Assembly: GCF_958295425.1 (NCBI RefSeq)
Contig: NC_081151.1
Location: forward strand, 9,548,330 to 9,612,329
DNA: 64,000 nucleotides
Source: Solea solea
Lineage: Eukaryota > Chordata > Actinopteri > Pleuronectiformes > Soleidae
Direction: 5' to 3'
Both the position numbers and the translations under genes were made by a program. Shown in pieces: positions 37,423-50,115 of this stretch. Every line of letters begins with the position of its first letter. Position 1 is the stretch's first letter. The notes below the pieces were generated by a model. The model did no database searches, was not told where the DNA came from, and saw nothing but the letters and a program-made list of their open reading frames with translations.

Positions 37423-39029
37423 CAGTGCTGGACAGAGAGAGGCGCCACCACCACCGTAACTGCTGACTGCATCGTCTCTGTCTGCCTCTTACTGATGCAC
37501 CTCCTCCGTTCCCCTTGATCATGGCTGCTGCTGTCATCTCCTCTCCTCCAGCATAATGAGTCAGTGTGATGTTGGATGGCTGCTGACAGTGTGTCCTATG
37601 ACTCACATTGGGGTGGTACTGCTGTCCCTGCATATCTCAATACCCCAACCTCCCCCGCCCCCCTCCTCTTCCTTCCATCTTCCATCTTCCCTCCTTATTC
37701 CCTCCCCCCCCCCCCCTCGCTCTTGTTTGGACTGCACCTTCCTCAGTGGACATCTGCTAATTATATTGAAACATGCTGAAAAGGTGACACACAAAAGGAC
37801 CAGTTGGTCACTTGTAACTAAGCCTGATTTCCATAGTGTGTATCGTGTCACTCGCGCTGCCTTTTTTTTTTTTCCTCTCTGTAGAGTGAGAGAAGAAAAA
37901 TAAAATGTAATTCAAAAATCTGCCCGCTGGCAGAAGACACAAAGTGTTGGCCTACCTCGAAAAATCCAATGTTGACAGTGTCCAAAATGACTGTGGAGAT
38001 CATTGTGTGGATTCGTGCTGTGGAGACTATCACAAATGACACTTTAAAGGACATGGGCTGTTTGAGATGTAGCGCACGCACGGCCGAACATGTATGTAAC
38101 ATTACACATTTTACATTTGACCTTCACGTCACAACAGTATGTTTCCAGTGAGGGTTTCTCTCCTATTTACAGGCATAAACTAAGAAAGTCATGTCTCAAA
38201 TAATCAAATACATTTATTTTCTTGGTCTGCTTAGGACAGACAGACGCCCTTGCTTTATGTAAAAAAAAAAACAAAAAAAAAAACACACTTAAACACTCCT
38301 ACTTTAAAGGGCCTGTGCACACGTAAACCTTGACAGGCCCTTGGGCCGCGCTGCTGCCCGTAAAACGCTGACTCTTTATGGACGCCTGTACCTGCTGTCT
38401 TACACCCAGAAACACTTTTTTTGTCCTTCTGAGATGGAGTGGATGAGGAGGAGAGTGTTTTAGGCCGAGTCCATTGATATAAATAATAAAAAGAAATTGT
38501 CTTGGAACCAATGAATATAACTGTCTTTAAAGTAAAGGGAAATTTGATGTTAGTTTTTCCAGCATTTTGACCATTTTACCAGAGAAAACATGAATAACTC
38601 AAGACTCCCAAATCATATTTGCAGTCCCAGACTGACAGTTATATTATCTGCAGCTGTGTTAGACCTGTTGTTTATCCTCTTAGGTTAAAGTTCCTTTACA
38701 TTTATCCATCTATTGTAGCACTCATCTTTTTAAGGCTTGCAGGGCTGGAGCCGACAGTGGGCTACAGCCACAGGTCGCCGACAAACAACCATTCACACTG
38801 TAACACCTATGGGAAATTTAGGTTGGGAATTTGCGTTGTTGCAAAAAAAAAGAAAAGAAAAAAGGAAGCAGGTCCCACAAATGCTGCGCTAATCAAAGCC
38901 AAAGCCTTTGCTGAGTCATTTCACCCGCAGCAAATACCTTATTAAACACATTCCCTCTGCTTTTAGAAAGAATAACATTTAAACATATGATTATATTTCT
39001 TTTTTTTACCAAACAAGGAGAGACCGTTT

Positions 39030-39368
39030 ACACAGGCCAGTCATGTATAAAGTACTTGAAAGCGATACTTGAGGAAAAGTACAAGTATCTTACCGGAAAA
39101 TGGCTTTGGTAGAAGTTAAAGTCACCTTTTAGAATATTCCTTGAGTATAAGTCTTAAAGTACCTGACGTTAACTGTACTTAAGTATCAAAAGTCATTTTT
39201 TAACTTTTAAAGTCAACTTTTATTTTGGAGTAACGAGTAACGAAGATGGTTAAGGGAAATGTATCGTATCGAGTAAAAGTACACATTTTATTTAGAAAAT
39301 GTAGTGGACTAAAAGTAAAGTACAGATATGTGAAAATTGCTTCGTTACATTACGACACTGACACAGGC
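39030..39368 (+). mobile_element. hAT-like non-autonomous element, copy 2, 323 bp, perfect 8-bp target duplication
   Basis: The element spans 39038-39360, starting CAGTCATGTATAAAGTAC and ending TTACGACACTG (CAGTGTCGTAA on the other strand). Flanks are ACACAGGC at 39030-39037 and again at 39361-39368, an exact 8-bp direct repeat. The interior is rich in AGTAAAAGTAC and AAGTACTT motifs and aligns with the split copy at 21858-22352. No coding potential. Confidence 0.8.
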
Positions 39369-39461
39369 ACATGCGTGTCCAGTGTACCTGAATGGTCATG
39401 TGACCAAGTGTGTTGGTATGGATGCAGATTTAGTGTCATGTGGTACAAACAGTGCCACTTA

Positions 39462-39863
39462 AGCCCTGTTTCCACCAAGCAGTACAGTTCACTTCAGTGT
39501 TATTTGCATTTCCATTGTGAGATGTTGTGAAGGGTACCATTCTGCACCGAGCACCCAGCACAGTGTGGCGCTCCACACACTGCCCTCCATTTATTTCTCA
39601 ACAGAGAATCTTTGCTTCCATGCAATGAAAGGCAAAAACACAGAATGGCGGTGTGTTTTTCAGCAGAACACAAAATACTGGATGTCCCGCCTCCCCCCTG
39701 TGTTGCATTCTCCTCCTTCGTGGAATTTATTAGTGGGCTACATTGTGTGATGTCACGCTGTGTGCGTCGCTGACACAGCTATCACCTCCTGGCCCACACA
39801 CCCAGTCATGGAAATGCAAGTTCAGGGTGCGAACCGGACTGAGTTCTACTGCACGGCTTGGTG
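39462..39863. mobile_element. Putative inverted-end element related to the 33.3-kb repeat
   Basis: CACCAAGCAGTACAGT at 39473-39488 is matched on the opposite strand by 39848-39863 (CACCAAGCCGTGCAGT, 14 of 16). The left end GTTTCCACCAAG resembles GTTTCCATCGTG of the 33.3-kb repeat. The interior contains unrelated-looking sequence; target duplication not found. Confidence 0.4.
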
Positions 39864-40404
39864 CAAACTGTATTATTTGTGTAGTATTTCTGTAGTACTC
39901 TCTGCGTTCACCGTGACCCTTGGATACCGCCGCCCGCAGATTCCCCCGTAGCCTCCCGCGCTTGCTTGTCCCTGCTCTGAATGCAGACAGACGTCGTACT
40001 GTCTGCTTGGTGCCATTGTCATTGTTGAACCAAAAGTTCTTTTAATCCCATTGCTCCACCGCCGCCCGCCCGCCCGCCCCCACCGCGATTCACTCCATCT
40101 CTGCATCCAAAGACGTCCACTCCAGCCAACTGCATTAAAGAGATAAATAACCAGGCCAATAAAAGTGCTGTGCGAGGGCTGAATGGGTCTTGGAATGCTC
40201 AACGTCCATTTGGTGCAATAAGTAGTGGGTGAGGGTGGGGTTGGGGGGTGGTGGGGGGAGCTGGGAGACGGGTGGAGCTTTTAGCCGAAGGTTTTTTAGG
40301 GGTGATATTGTGATTGGTGGTGGAGGTGATGTCATGTCATCCATCTTAAGGAGCCACTTCATTAGGCTAATGGAAGCGCTGGATGGCTCACCGTTCGTTA
40401 CTGT

Positions 40405-40406
<2 letters not shown>

Positions 40407-40438
<32 letters not shown>
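40407..40438. repeat. (TG)n microsatellite
   Basis: Sixteen or so uninterrupted units. Confidence 0.95.
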
Positions 40439-40440
<2 letters not shown>

Positions 40441-40578
40441 TTCCACTGATGGCAGCTTCCAAGGCTAAAGTGGTTATGAAGACTAAAGTGATTTTATGAG
40501 CCAGGCACAGAGGCCGTCTCTGCGTATGTGCATGTGTGCCTTTGCACATGTGTGTGAGAAAGACTTTGTGCACATTTC

Positions 40579-40582
<4 letters not shown>

Positions 40583-40616
<34 letters not shown>
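40583..40616. repeat. (TG)n microsatellite
   Basis: About 17 uninterrupted units, 145 bases from the previous TG array. Confidence 0.95.
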
Positions 40617-40619
<3 letters not shown>

Positions 40620-42837
40620 TCACAGTGCAGTAATGACACTGTTTTTGGCGAGAGGAGCTCTGCGTCTGAGGGGCTAAAGCACACCTTATCCCTTTGATGT
40701 TTTCAAACTACAAGTACGTCCCTTCAATGACTTGCAGAAGTGTGAAGTGCAGGGAGAGCGAGAGAGAGAGAGAGCGAGAGAGGACACTCGCCACGGTTTA
40801 GCGCGATATCAGTGATAGACTTTGATTTGTCACTAACTTAAATTAGTATGTCACTTCAAATGTTCCTCTTGTGACGAGTGAAGAGGACAAACGGAGTCGC
40901 TCTTTGAATTGACTATGCCACTCGACCTCCTCTCTCTCTCCGTCTCTGTCACTCTTCATCCGTCTCTCTCTTTGTCAGTTTTCTATTTTTTTTATATTCC
41001 ACCTGAATCCCGACATGATTTTCTGTCTGAAGAAGGGATTTCTCTGATTTCATTCCTCCCTTTGTTGTGCAGGTCATTCCACCTTCAGTAATGTGTTTTA
41101 TTGAGTTCTTTATATTTTTCAGATGTTGTGCGGGGGGTTCGCCTCTGATTCACTTTGTAATGCCTTCAGCTTATTGGGACCATGTGAACTCTTTTCTGTC
41201 CTTTTGTAACGGCGGCTCTGGTGTGTTTTCTTTTATCTAATTAATCTGGTGACGTTTGTATCTCTCAGTCTCGTCCCCGTCGGTTGTAACTGTCACGTAC
41301 ATAAATTCGCAGGCATAGTGGAATTAAGGTCGACATCAGAGAGTTCCAGACTTCAAATTAAATTACAGGTACGGCTTAATTCGATTTAAGCCTTTTACTT
41401 TAATTTCATACTTCACAGCTCATAACAAACACTGAACTCAATTCATCCCAGTCAACGTTACCATCCCATTAGCAAACTTTTTCATTTTCATTTGCCGTAT
41501 TTTTGAGTCCCCATTGTGATGTCTCTGCAGGACGTTAACCAGCTATTCTATTAATCTGTTTATTTCCCATATTTAGACGTATTTATGTGAGTGTAAGCAT
41601 GTTATCGTGCCGCAGAACGGGCCACACCGAGCGTGAGCTGTAATGTTTTATTCAAAATGGAATGTTTTATTCAAAATCTTCAATTTCTCATTGGGAGTAA
41701 ATCTTAAAAAAAAAATAACAACAGTTAGAGTGGTTTCCCTTGTAACTTAAACATAATCTGTGTGCACATGATGATGTGTAAATGAGAAGAAGAGGCTGAG
41801 CAAACCACTGCTGTCACCCGTGTATGGACACCTGCTTCCAGAGCAAAGGTGCGCCAGGCAAGCTGTTTGCGATGAATATTCATCCCTCTGCTATTTCTCG
41901 AAGGTCACGAAATCAAAAAATATTCCCTGCTTTTTATTTATTATTTTCGACAGCCGTTAATTTGACACGGCTCCAATCTCAGATCTGGAGAACGAACATC
42001 GTCGTCATGGCTGCTGTGACATGTTCAGACGAAACACCTGTCAATGCTCATTGAACTCCTGTCAAACGATGGTATACGTCAGGCGACGCAGCGCATGAAG
42101 CGACGTTTGTTCGCTTCATAACGACATCATTTGTCCACGGATGCTGCTGCTGCTGTCTGACGTAACCTGTGGGCTTCAGGTTGCATCAGATATGTATGAA
42201 GTGATATATTTGTGCATATCTGTTTTTCAGTGATAGGCCTATTTCTTTTTTAAAGACGATAAGAAGTATTATATTATCCGTAGAAGGTTTGACTGCTGAT
42301 GAGATATGAAATGTTTGCGAAACTTTCTGTAGTTTAAAGACTTTGTGACGTCTATATCAACACTTTAGTGCTTTAATCATGAGATGTCACCTACACGCCG
42401 GCATTCAACCCAATATCTCAAAAGAGCTGTTTTTCCAATATTCCTATTGGATTTCTTGAGGTTGCCCTTGAATCTGCTTTGAGATTTCCGATGACTCATA
42501 TTACAGTAGGGGGGAGTATGCTCATTTCCATCCAATCAAGCGCTGTATGATTCTTTCAAAGCCCCTGTCCCACCCCGACTTGACACACCATCCACTAGTG
42601 CGCCAACGAGGAGCTATATGTGACATATGCAGCTGGAGTTTAAAACAGCCGCTGCAAATCCAAATTAAAAATACTGGAGATCAATTTTGGACACGTTAAC
42701 CATAGGTGTGAGAGGGATTGGTAGTTTGTCTCTATGTCCGTCCCAGAGACTCAAAGTTGCCAGGCAGTTTGAGGAACTACACTTATACCACATTTTCCGC
42801 AACATAAAAACAGCATTAGCAGACTTTAACTTACATT

Positions 42838-43011
42838 TTAAAGGAATACTTCAGCTTTGTATTACTAGAATAGGGGTAGTATTTTTGAAAAATTGTGCTT
42901 CCCAACCTCAGTTTCCCCTGAGTTGAGAAATATATTCATTTATTCTAGTATAGAATATTTTCCCTATTAGTAATACAAGGCTAAATGCAAATCGGTGAAG
43001 TATTCCTTTAA
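42838..43011. mobile_element. TTAA-flanked foldback MITE, 166 bp
   Basis: TTAA at 42838-42841 and 43008-43011 bracket an element whose ends are AGGAATACTTCA on both strands (12 of 12). A second block, TTTGTATTACTAGAATAGGG on the left and CTTGTATTACTAATAGGG on the right arm, also pairs. The right arm has an extra block of about 16 bases absent from the left. The element can fold on itself over much of its length. No coding capacity. Confidence 0.85.
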
Positions 43012-44382
43012 GGCCAATATTTCAATTGAATATGTTTCCTTAATCTCTGAAAGCATATCATGGTCATGTTGCGTTAATACAATCCATTTCTTACACACAG
43101 CTCCTTTTAATTCTTGTATTATCTGTAGGAGATGCTGATGAGATAAGGAATGTTTGCTGAATGACTTTTGCAGATTCAAGGCAAGTGAAACGTATTCCTG
43201 TGAATCTGCAGCCCTTTCACATGGTGTCACAGACTCTGCACTGTGCCTCCAGAGCTGCGTGTACATACTACTGCAGCTCACACGTCCATGCCTGTATCAT
43301 GGCGCCTTTTGCATTTCAAAGTGCAGTGAGAGCTTGTTTGGCTTGTGGCCGGGGTGTGTGCGCGCACACCGCGCACCGCTCACCATGGTGGCCTTTAACT
43401 CCTGTCCCCGGTGCAGATCGATTTTGTGCCTAGCCAGCAGCCCACAGCTAACCTTGAGGTAAGCTGGCGTAATGAGATCGCATCTGACGACATTGACTCA
43501 CACCTGACAGCACTGACACGTCGCTCCCGGCCCGGGAGAGACACACAGGCACAGTGGTAAAGGCTAAGTCATCTGTGTCAAGCTTTGATTCTTCATCTTT
43601 AATTCAGTGTAATATATGTTTTTTTACTTTTTTCTTTTGAGCGACTACGTGAAAGGAACTTGCTATTGTGAGATAGGACCTCTGGGAGTTTTTAGAGTTT
43701 GTAACGTTTGTTCTATGAGCTTTAAGGGTGAACCTGACTGTACTGACTGTACTGACTGTGCTGTTGCATTGTGGCATAAGAAGAGAAGGTAGGTTTTCTG
43801 CCTGAAGCCAACCTGGAAGTAACAATATATTGAAAATGCAAAAAGAACTGCATTGAATGGAATTCTTTGGGGAAATGAAAGAACTTAAAGGAATATTTCA
43901 TTATTATTATTATTATTATGCTATAGCTTTGTATATTTTATATCATTTTTTATATTATTTTTTATATTTGTTGGCCCAGATGAAAACCCTCGCCACAACA
44001 GGGCCTCAGGGATACTTTGCCACCACTAACGTACACATGCACATTTTTAAAATCCCTTAAAAGTAGCCGTCCTCCTTAGCCGTCGGTGTGATGCACCTGT
44101 GAACACATACCGTGCGATGTCTCTTTCCGCAGAGTCACAGATACATGTATCAAGCTACAATTGGATGAGATGGGACTGGGATAACCATTATCTGAGTGGT
44201 GGTAATTGAAACAATAATGGACATGGTAACAGCTTGGAAAATAGCATTGATCCATCATCTCAGATGAGCCCTCTTTGTGCATTAAAACCATGACTAAATG
44301 GTGCAAACTGATATTGCTCTCGGTCATGGCCAGGTCTAGTTGGTTAATTGAAAAAGAAATGAGCAAGAAGAAGGTTTGTGGC

Positions 44383-44386
<4 letters not shown>

Positions 44387-44436
<50 letters not shown>
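44387..44436. repeat. (TG)n microsatellite, 50 bp
   Basis: About 25 uninterrupted units. Confidence 0.95.
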
Positions 44437-44437
<1 letters not shown>

Positions 44438-45502
44438 TTGTACCAGTTGAATCTCTCAGGCCATTCCTAAAGAAATATCAGCCAAAGACGCTGCACGGTT
44501 TTGGGCGGAAGTGTGAAATTGGAATTCAATTCTACACACAGATGTAGACTAGTAAGCCAGTGGGAGCCTGGTCGATTGGAATCCATCAGCCTCGTCTCTT
44601 GTCTCTTGTCTCCTGTGCGGCTCAGAAGCGTCCTCGGTGGGTTACGTCTTTGTCTCAACCATGTCGACGCGCTCCTCCGGTCTTACTTTCTGCGATGCAA
44701 TCTGACCTTGACACGCTTCCCTTTACCTGGCAGCCGCCGCTGCCGATGTCCACCTTTCAGCGGGTTGAAATGGCACCGGGCTGCACACTGAACACTGCTG
44801 GGCCTGGATGAACACATGGAGAATGAGATCAGTGACCTACAGCAAAGGTCAGACTTCAGTTAGCATGAGCAGTCAGATGATGCCCGGCGTAGAGGTTCAG
44901 AGTTTAATAAACCACTGCCGGCCGTAAGACTTTTGTTTTACTTCTCTGCTCGCGACCTCATGTGGATGTGTGTGTGCGTGAGAGAGAGAGAGAGAGATGG
45001 ATGCGATTGTGCTGCTCTTGCTCTGCTCGCTGTGTTGAACTGAAATGCTTATTGATTACACACAGAGCGTCAGTGTGTTTGTGTGTCGGCGTACATTGTG
45101 TATGTGAAGCGCTGTTCCTCTGGCTCATGGACTGAGGACCCGGTGCCAATTCATGCATCTGCATTGAGTCGGTGCCATAGATACGGCGCAGGTTTGGCGG
45201 GGTGTAATCTGTTGCGTAATCTGATCTGCGGGGATTAACTATATACAGCATATATCGAGGCGACACAGGCTGCAGTGGCTGTGATTGGTTTTCCCAGTAG
45301 CATGTGTCATCTATGTCAGCGGTTGTGCGCGCTAACTCCTTTGTGTTCTGCTCTCTTTTCTACGCTACGATGTTATTATTATTTAATATTTATGAGCTCC
45401 AACTCCAACATGAGAAAAGTGTTATGTGGCATAATTGCAAAAGTGAGCACACGTCATTGACATAATGCATCCCCTTAATCCATCACCACTAAGTGCCTAA
45501 CT

Positions 45503-45553
45503 TTAACCCTTAACCCTTACCCTAGCCTAAACCCAATTGTAACCCTAACCCTG
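45503..45553. repeat. Degenerate CCCTAA/CCCTTAA array
   Basis: Repeated AACCCTTAACCCTTACCCTA and TAACCCTAACCCTG units, interrupted by ACCCAATTG. Similar telomere-like strings occur inside a common fish dispersed repeat, so this is more likely part of such a repeat than a real interstitial telomere. Confidence 0.7.
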
Positions 45554-45801
45554 AAACCAGGTCTTAACCTCACAAAGATACACACACACTAGCACACAAA
45601 TAAATGCTCACAATGGCTCTGGCTCTGAGTCGATCCTACACATAAGAATAAAGCAGTCATTAGGGACTATGTTCAGTTCTGATGTACTGGGACTTCTTTA
45701 TAAAATGCAATTTGCTAAATCTGTTTTGTCTTTTACTTTTTATGGGAAACATACAGTCTGGTAAAGTGGTAATGTGAAACCCTCGCGAACATAACATGAC
45801 G

Positions 45802-45802
<1 letters not shown>

Positions 45803-45834
<32 letters not shown>
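45803..45834. repeat. (AT)n microsatellite
   Basis: Sixteen TA units, uninterrupted. Confidence 0.95.
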
Positions 45835-45841
<7 letters not shown>

Positions 45842-47333
45842 ACAGGCACGATTCTTATGTATGAGTTCATTTTGATGTTAACTCTTTCAACTCTCCTTTT
45901 TTTTACCTCATTCAATCACCAATATACCTTTTCCATCTCTCCTAACCCTTATATGCTCTCCTTGTCACGTGCATTTACTCACAAGGAACCACGGAACCGT
46001 GGTGCTTTGTGGAGAACCAGTTTAAGAGGAACACTTTTCTTCATACTTCCTCTACTTCCCGCTCGTCTTCACAACCCAGAAACCACGACGCGACCGCTGA
46101 TAATGTCAAGGAAGAACCAACTATATTTGAACCGGTTCTTTTTCAGTTTGAACGACTGGTGCAAAATTATATTTGGGCTCTTGTGCCAGTGTGAAAGGTC
46201 TACAGGGAACAATCACTAATGTGTTTATTCAAGTTCTCCTCCCCCTTATTTTACAGATTCAGTTTCACTGTTAATCTTCAACACTTGTGTTTTTCTGTCT
46301 GAAATCACTGAGGACAGGAAGTGTTCTACTGAATTCCAGTGTCTTTTCAGGCTGACTTTAGTTCATTTTTATTGATAGTATTCGGCCAAACAATCTCCAA
46401 ACACAATAGTATGATGACGACAACAAAGACAGACTATGACGTCTCCCAAAATGCCATTTCTGTTTCATTCAAATACAACAACTATGTGTATTACTACATA
46501 TACACAGTAATTACCTGTGCACACACAGACAGACACACACGTAGCTGAGATGCTGTCCTCACAAAGACCTGCGGTTTAGGTGTGTGCGCTCACGCAGAAA
46601 CACACACTCACACCTGTTCTCTCCCCTCTGCGAGAGTGTGAGTCTCTTTATGAGAGAGGCCTGCCTGCCACCCAACTGTGAGGCCCTTTTAATTAGAGCC
46701 CCGCTGTTAAGCACAGGCCTCCCCCAGAGGTGAGCGCTCCCTCTCTTCTCTTCCCCTCCACCTCCTCACACTTCCCACCACCCTCTGTCTCAGACACACA
46801 CACACACACACACACACACCACATGGCTCACGCATAATATAGACGTCGTATTTAGTGGGGATCAGATTGCAGTCTCTACCACACGACCAGGATCCATGTC
46901 AAGAATCAGATCCTAATCACGGTTGGTTTTTTTTCTGCACATCTTGACTTATCGCTCAGTAACAGGACACAGTGACAGCACACGCTCTCGGTTATGCAGT
47001 CAACAGCAGCTCCTGGAAGTATTCCTGGAACTCGAGCTGTTCCGTGGCACTCATAATCTGCATTCCTCCATTTCCCCTTTTGAGAAAGACCAAAACCCTC
47101 ATAAAAAACCCCCCAAAAAAAACCAAAGGCATTAAGAAAAACAGGTCTCTCATTCACAGATTCTCTTCTAAATGTCGCCGTAATATCGAGGCCTCTCTTT
47201 TTCTCTCTTGCTCTCTATAAGCTGCTTTCATAAGGAACTTCCTCACTCAGGCATAAGTTGATTAGAAACAATAGGTGAGTTGATATTGTGTTATAGCAGC
47301 TCTGGAATTTTCAGCTAAACTTCCTTAAGCTGT

Positions 47334-47338
<5 letters not shown>

Positions 47339-47385
<47 letters not shown>
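47339..47385. repeat. (TG)n microsatellite, 47 bp
   Basis: About 23 uninterrupted units. Confidence 0.95.
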
Positions 47386-47386
<1 letters not shown>

Positions 47387-47819
47387 ACCCTGTTCCTGGC
47401 AGGAGAAGAGATTAACACCATGCAACGTACACACGATGAATTCTAACCTTGGTCACAAGTCTTAATATGGGGCAAGAGTACAGCTCTGCTACAGTTAGAG
47501 AAAAAAGAAACAAGGGAGGGAAATATGATAATCGTCTGACCCAGTTTGGCAACAGTGAATAAACTCCTGAAATATACCGTCTGTATGTATACGTGAAGTA
47601 AGTGCGGAGGAAGCGCCGCGCCTGCCCGCATCTGTGGCTGCTCGTCTTGAGCTTGATGTGGGAAGACAGGTTGTTTAGGACCGTGGGGAATGAGGGATGG
47701 AGAAAGAACAGGAACAGGGTGGAGGAGGGAGGGCTACAGCTGTTGTGTTGGTCTGGTGTGGTTTGCCAGAAATCAGGGGGCCGCGCGGGCCGAGAGAAGC
47801 ACAGCCCCTCAGAAACCTT

Positions 47820-47866
47820 ACAGACAGACAGGCAGACAGGCAGACAGGCAGGCAGACAGGCAGATC
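47820..47866. repeat. (CAGA/CAGG)n tetranucleotide repeat
   Basis: Alternating CAGA and CAGG units; the cysteine-rich CLPVCLSVC string on the other strand is its translation. Confidence 0.9.
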
Positions 47867-50115
47867 TATCTCCCTCATCGTTAATTCCTTTTTCTTCTTG
47901 TCTCTTTGCTGAAGGCCCCCTCCAATCCCTGGGATTTAGCTTGAAAGGTGGAAACAAAGCACCTTCTCTGTGCCACCTTTCCTTTCCTTCCTCCACCCTC
48001 CGTGTAGTAAATGTCGCCGTGCGTCGGATCCTCCGCTGTCTGCAGCTGTATCGACCCTTCCTCTTCCTCAGAGGAGCGCATGCTGCCAGCTCCTCCCGCT
48101 AAGGCCCTTTTCCTTCTGTTCACAGGGCGGGAATTTTTATTATGATTGTTTTTAAAGATTTTTCTTTCCTCCTTCTCTCTCTCTCTCTCTCTCTGCCCAG
48201 GGTTTCAGTTATTGCTGCTGAAAGCAGAGGGAGAAAAAAAAAAGGCAAGGATACAGTATAGGAGACGAGTGATTTTGCTGAAGGACATTTGCAGAGACAG
48301 CTTTTAACACCTCCCTCCTCGTTCTCTCTCTCTCTCTCTCTCTTCCTCTCCCCTCCACCCCTTCCTCAAACACACTTTTCTCCGTTCTTGCTTCTTTAAA
48401 TATCGAGAATCAATGTGAAGTCTTCTGGCCTCTTCCTTTTGATGCTGCTGTCTTCCCAAACAGATCACCATCACAGATATGCACTTGGAGACGACTGAAC
48501 AGCAACAATTCCCACTGTACAGGACCTCCTTGCCCCCACTCCAGGCCCCTGTCAGTGGGTCTTCACCGAGCCACAAACATGCAGGCACACAAAACACACG
48601 CACTCACAGAGTTGTAAGAGTGGCCCAAATGACTCCTGTCCTCATTCCTCTCTGATTGCGTTGCCTTTTTGTTTCCTCTCGGTGCACAGATGGATGCATT
48701 TTAGATGCTATTTAAGATTTCGCTCACTGGGACGCAGGGCCCTGTGTTGTGGGGAGCTGCAGAAAATAAAACGCCGAGTTTGGAAATGAGCAAAGAGCTG
48801 CATTCCTTTGTGTATACAGTTATTGCAGTTGTTTCTTCCGAGAGGAGAAACGGCGAACGCTGCAGCTGCTGTAAGCAAAGCGCCGCATTCAGGCAAACCG
48901 GCGGTCAAAGCGCGGCTGGAGGAATCTCTCTCCCCCCCACCACACCCCTCCTCCCCGTCGCTTTCATGTAAAACAGGAGAGTGAATCCTGAGGAGAGAGC
49001 AAGTGCGGCAGATTGAGATCATAGATGTGCTACTGCTTAACAGCCCACTTTATGGGACTGGCTGTCTTTGTGTTTTAATGAGGAGGCAACTGTGGGAGAG
49101 CAGGGGTGGCGGGGAAAATGAAGGATAAGAATAGACTGAAAAAGGGATAGAATGTTAGGAAAGAAGGAAAGAGGGGTTTAATGCCCTTCTCTCTTTTTAT
49201 ATCAAAGAGTGAGAAAATCCTCAAGGATATTTTTGTTCAACAGGGCAGTTGTCACAAAACATGTTGTGTGTGTGTGTGTGTGTGTTTGTGTGCGCATACA
49301 CCCTATCCCTCCCTATAGTTACCTCCCTCTGAAAAGTGTTTTGAGCCCACAGTGCAGTGGCATGAAATTGGCAGTTTGCTGTGTGCTGATTAAGTCACAA
49401 TCTGTGTGTGTGTGTGTGCGTGCGTGTCTGTGTTTTTGTGTTTAAGAGTGCCTGCAGGTGAACTGGAGGAAGAACATTGGAGTGAAGGCTGCACACCTCA
49501 ATTTTTCTTGGCCAATAAGTTCCCCCAGCACGCCAGAGCTCTGATGCACCATTTTGTATGTTTTATTTCACACTCTGTGTGTGTGTGTGTGTTTGTATCT
49601 CAAGGACGAGATTGTGCAGCTTTGTTGTCATATACAGTATTTGCCACGTTTACAGTATGTGACTGCAAAAACATACTCTCTGAAGTGACAGTATGTGATT
49701 TCAAATTCACACATTTAGACACACGCATGTTTGCACACACACACGCACACACTTACCTGTGGAGCGCGACTCCAGGTCACTGCTCAGGCTTTGTGTGTGC
49801 ACCCGTGCAGAGCTGTGCAGCGCTGTGCAGCAGAGGCGCTGTCACTAACTCGTCTGTCCTTTACACCGCTCTCCTCTCTGCAGGCTGCCTCATTAAACTT
49901 TGAGCTGAACAGTTTAAAAACTCCTCCGCTGTTCAGTCCCCACTGGCCGCGGCACAAGAGGAGTAAATTAAATTAAATCTGTCCATTGGGTTTGAAGTCA
50001 GATGGAAGGATGGCATTTGCCAACCCGGTCTGCGGCTGAGCAATGCGGCACGGCCACAGGTGGCGCTTTGTGAGCCCCGTCGCCATCCACCTCCCAGACT
50101 GTGATGTCCCCGTGT

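Larger units (their letters stand above)
33920..39020. other. Intronic stretch without recognised gene
   Basis: It contains a C run (35230-35247), a CT run (35465-35489), a TG array (37344-37422), an A run near 38263-38283 and single-copy-looking DNA. The part at 36530-36690 is a candidate conserved element. No exon was seen. Confidence 0.55.
39870..42830. other. Intronic stretch without recognised gene
   Basis: It holds two long TG arrays (40407-40438, 40583-40616), a GA run (40763-40780) and AT-rich single-copy-looking DNA, including a candidate conserved element (41210-41530) and a direct repeat of AATGTTTTATTCAAAAT at about 41643-41679. No exon. Confidence 0.55.
43020..50115. other. Intronic stretch before the last pacrg exon
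   Basis: It contains many microsatellites (44387-44436, 45803-45834, 46793-46819, 47339-47385, 49264-49285), an ATT run (43902-43919), telomere-like CCCTAA sequence (45503-45553) and CAGA/CAGG repeats (47820-47866). Frames up to 194 codons here run across simple repeats and show no domain. No PACRG-like exon was seen. Confidence 0.55.

Noticed and set aside
45503..45553. Interstitial telomere
   Set aside because: Units are mixed CCCTAA and CCCTTAA and the surrounding sequence looks like a dispersed repeat, so a chromosome-fusion scar is not supported.
47412..47996. 194-codon open frame on the minus strand, the longest in the window
   Set aside because: It runs across a CAGA/CAGG repeat and low-complexity C/T-rich DNA, has no domain or splice context and lies in the pacrg intron.
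49406..49903. 165-codon open frame on the plus strand just before the last pacrg exon
   Set aside because: It begins in a TG microsatellite, shows no PACRG similarity and has no recognisable domain.
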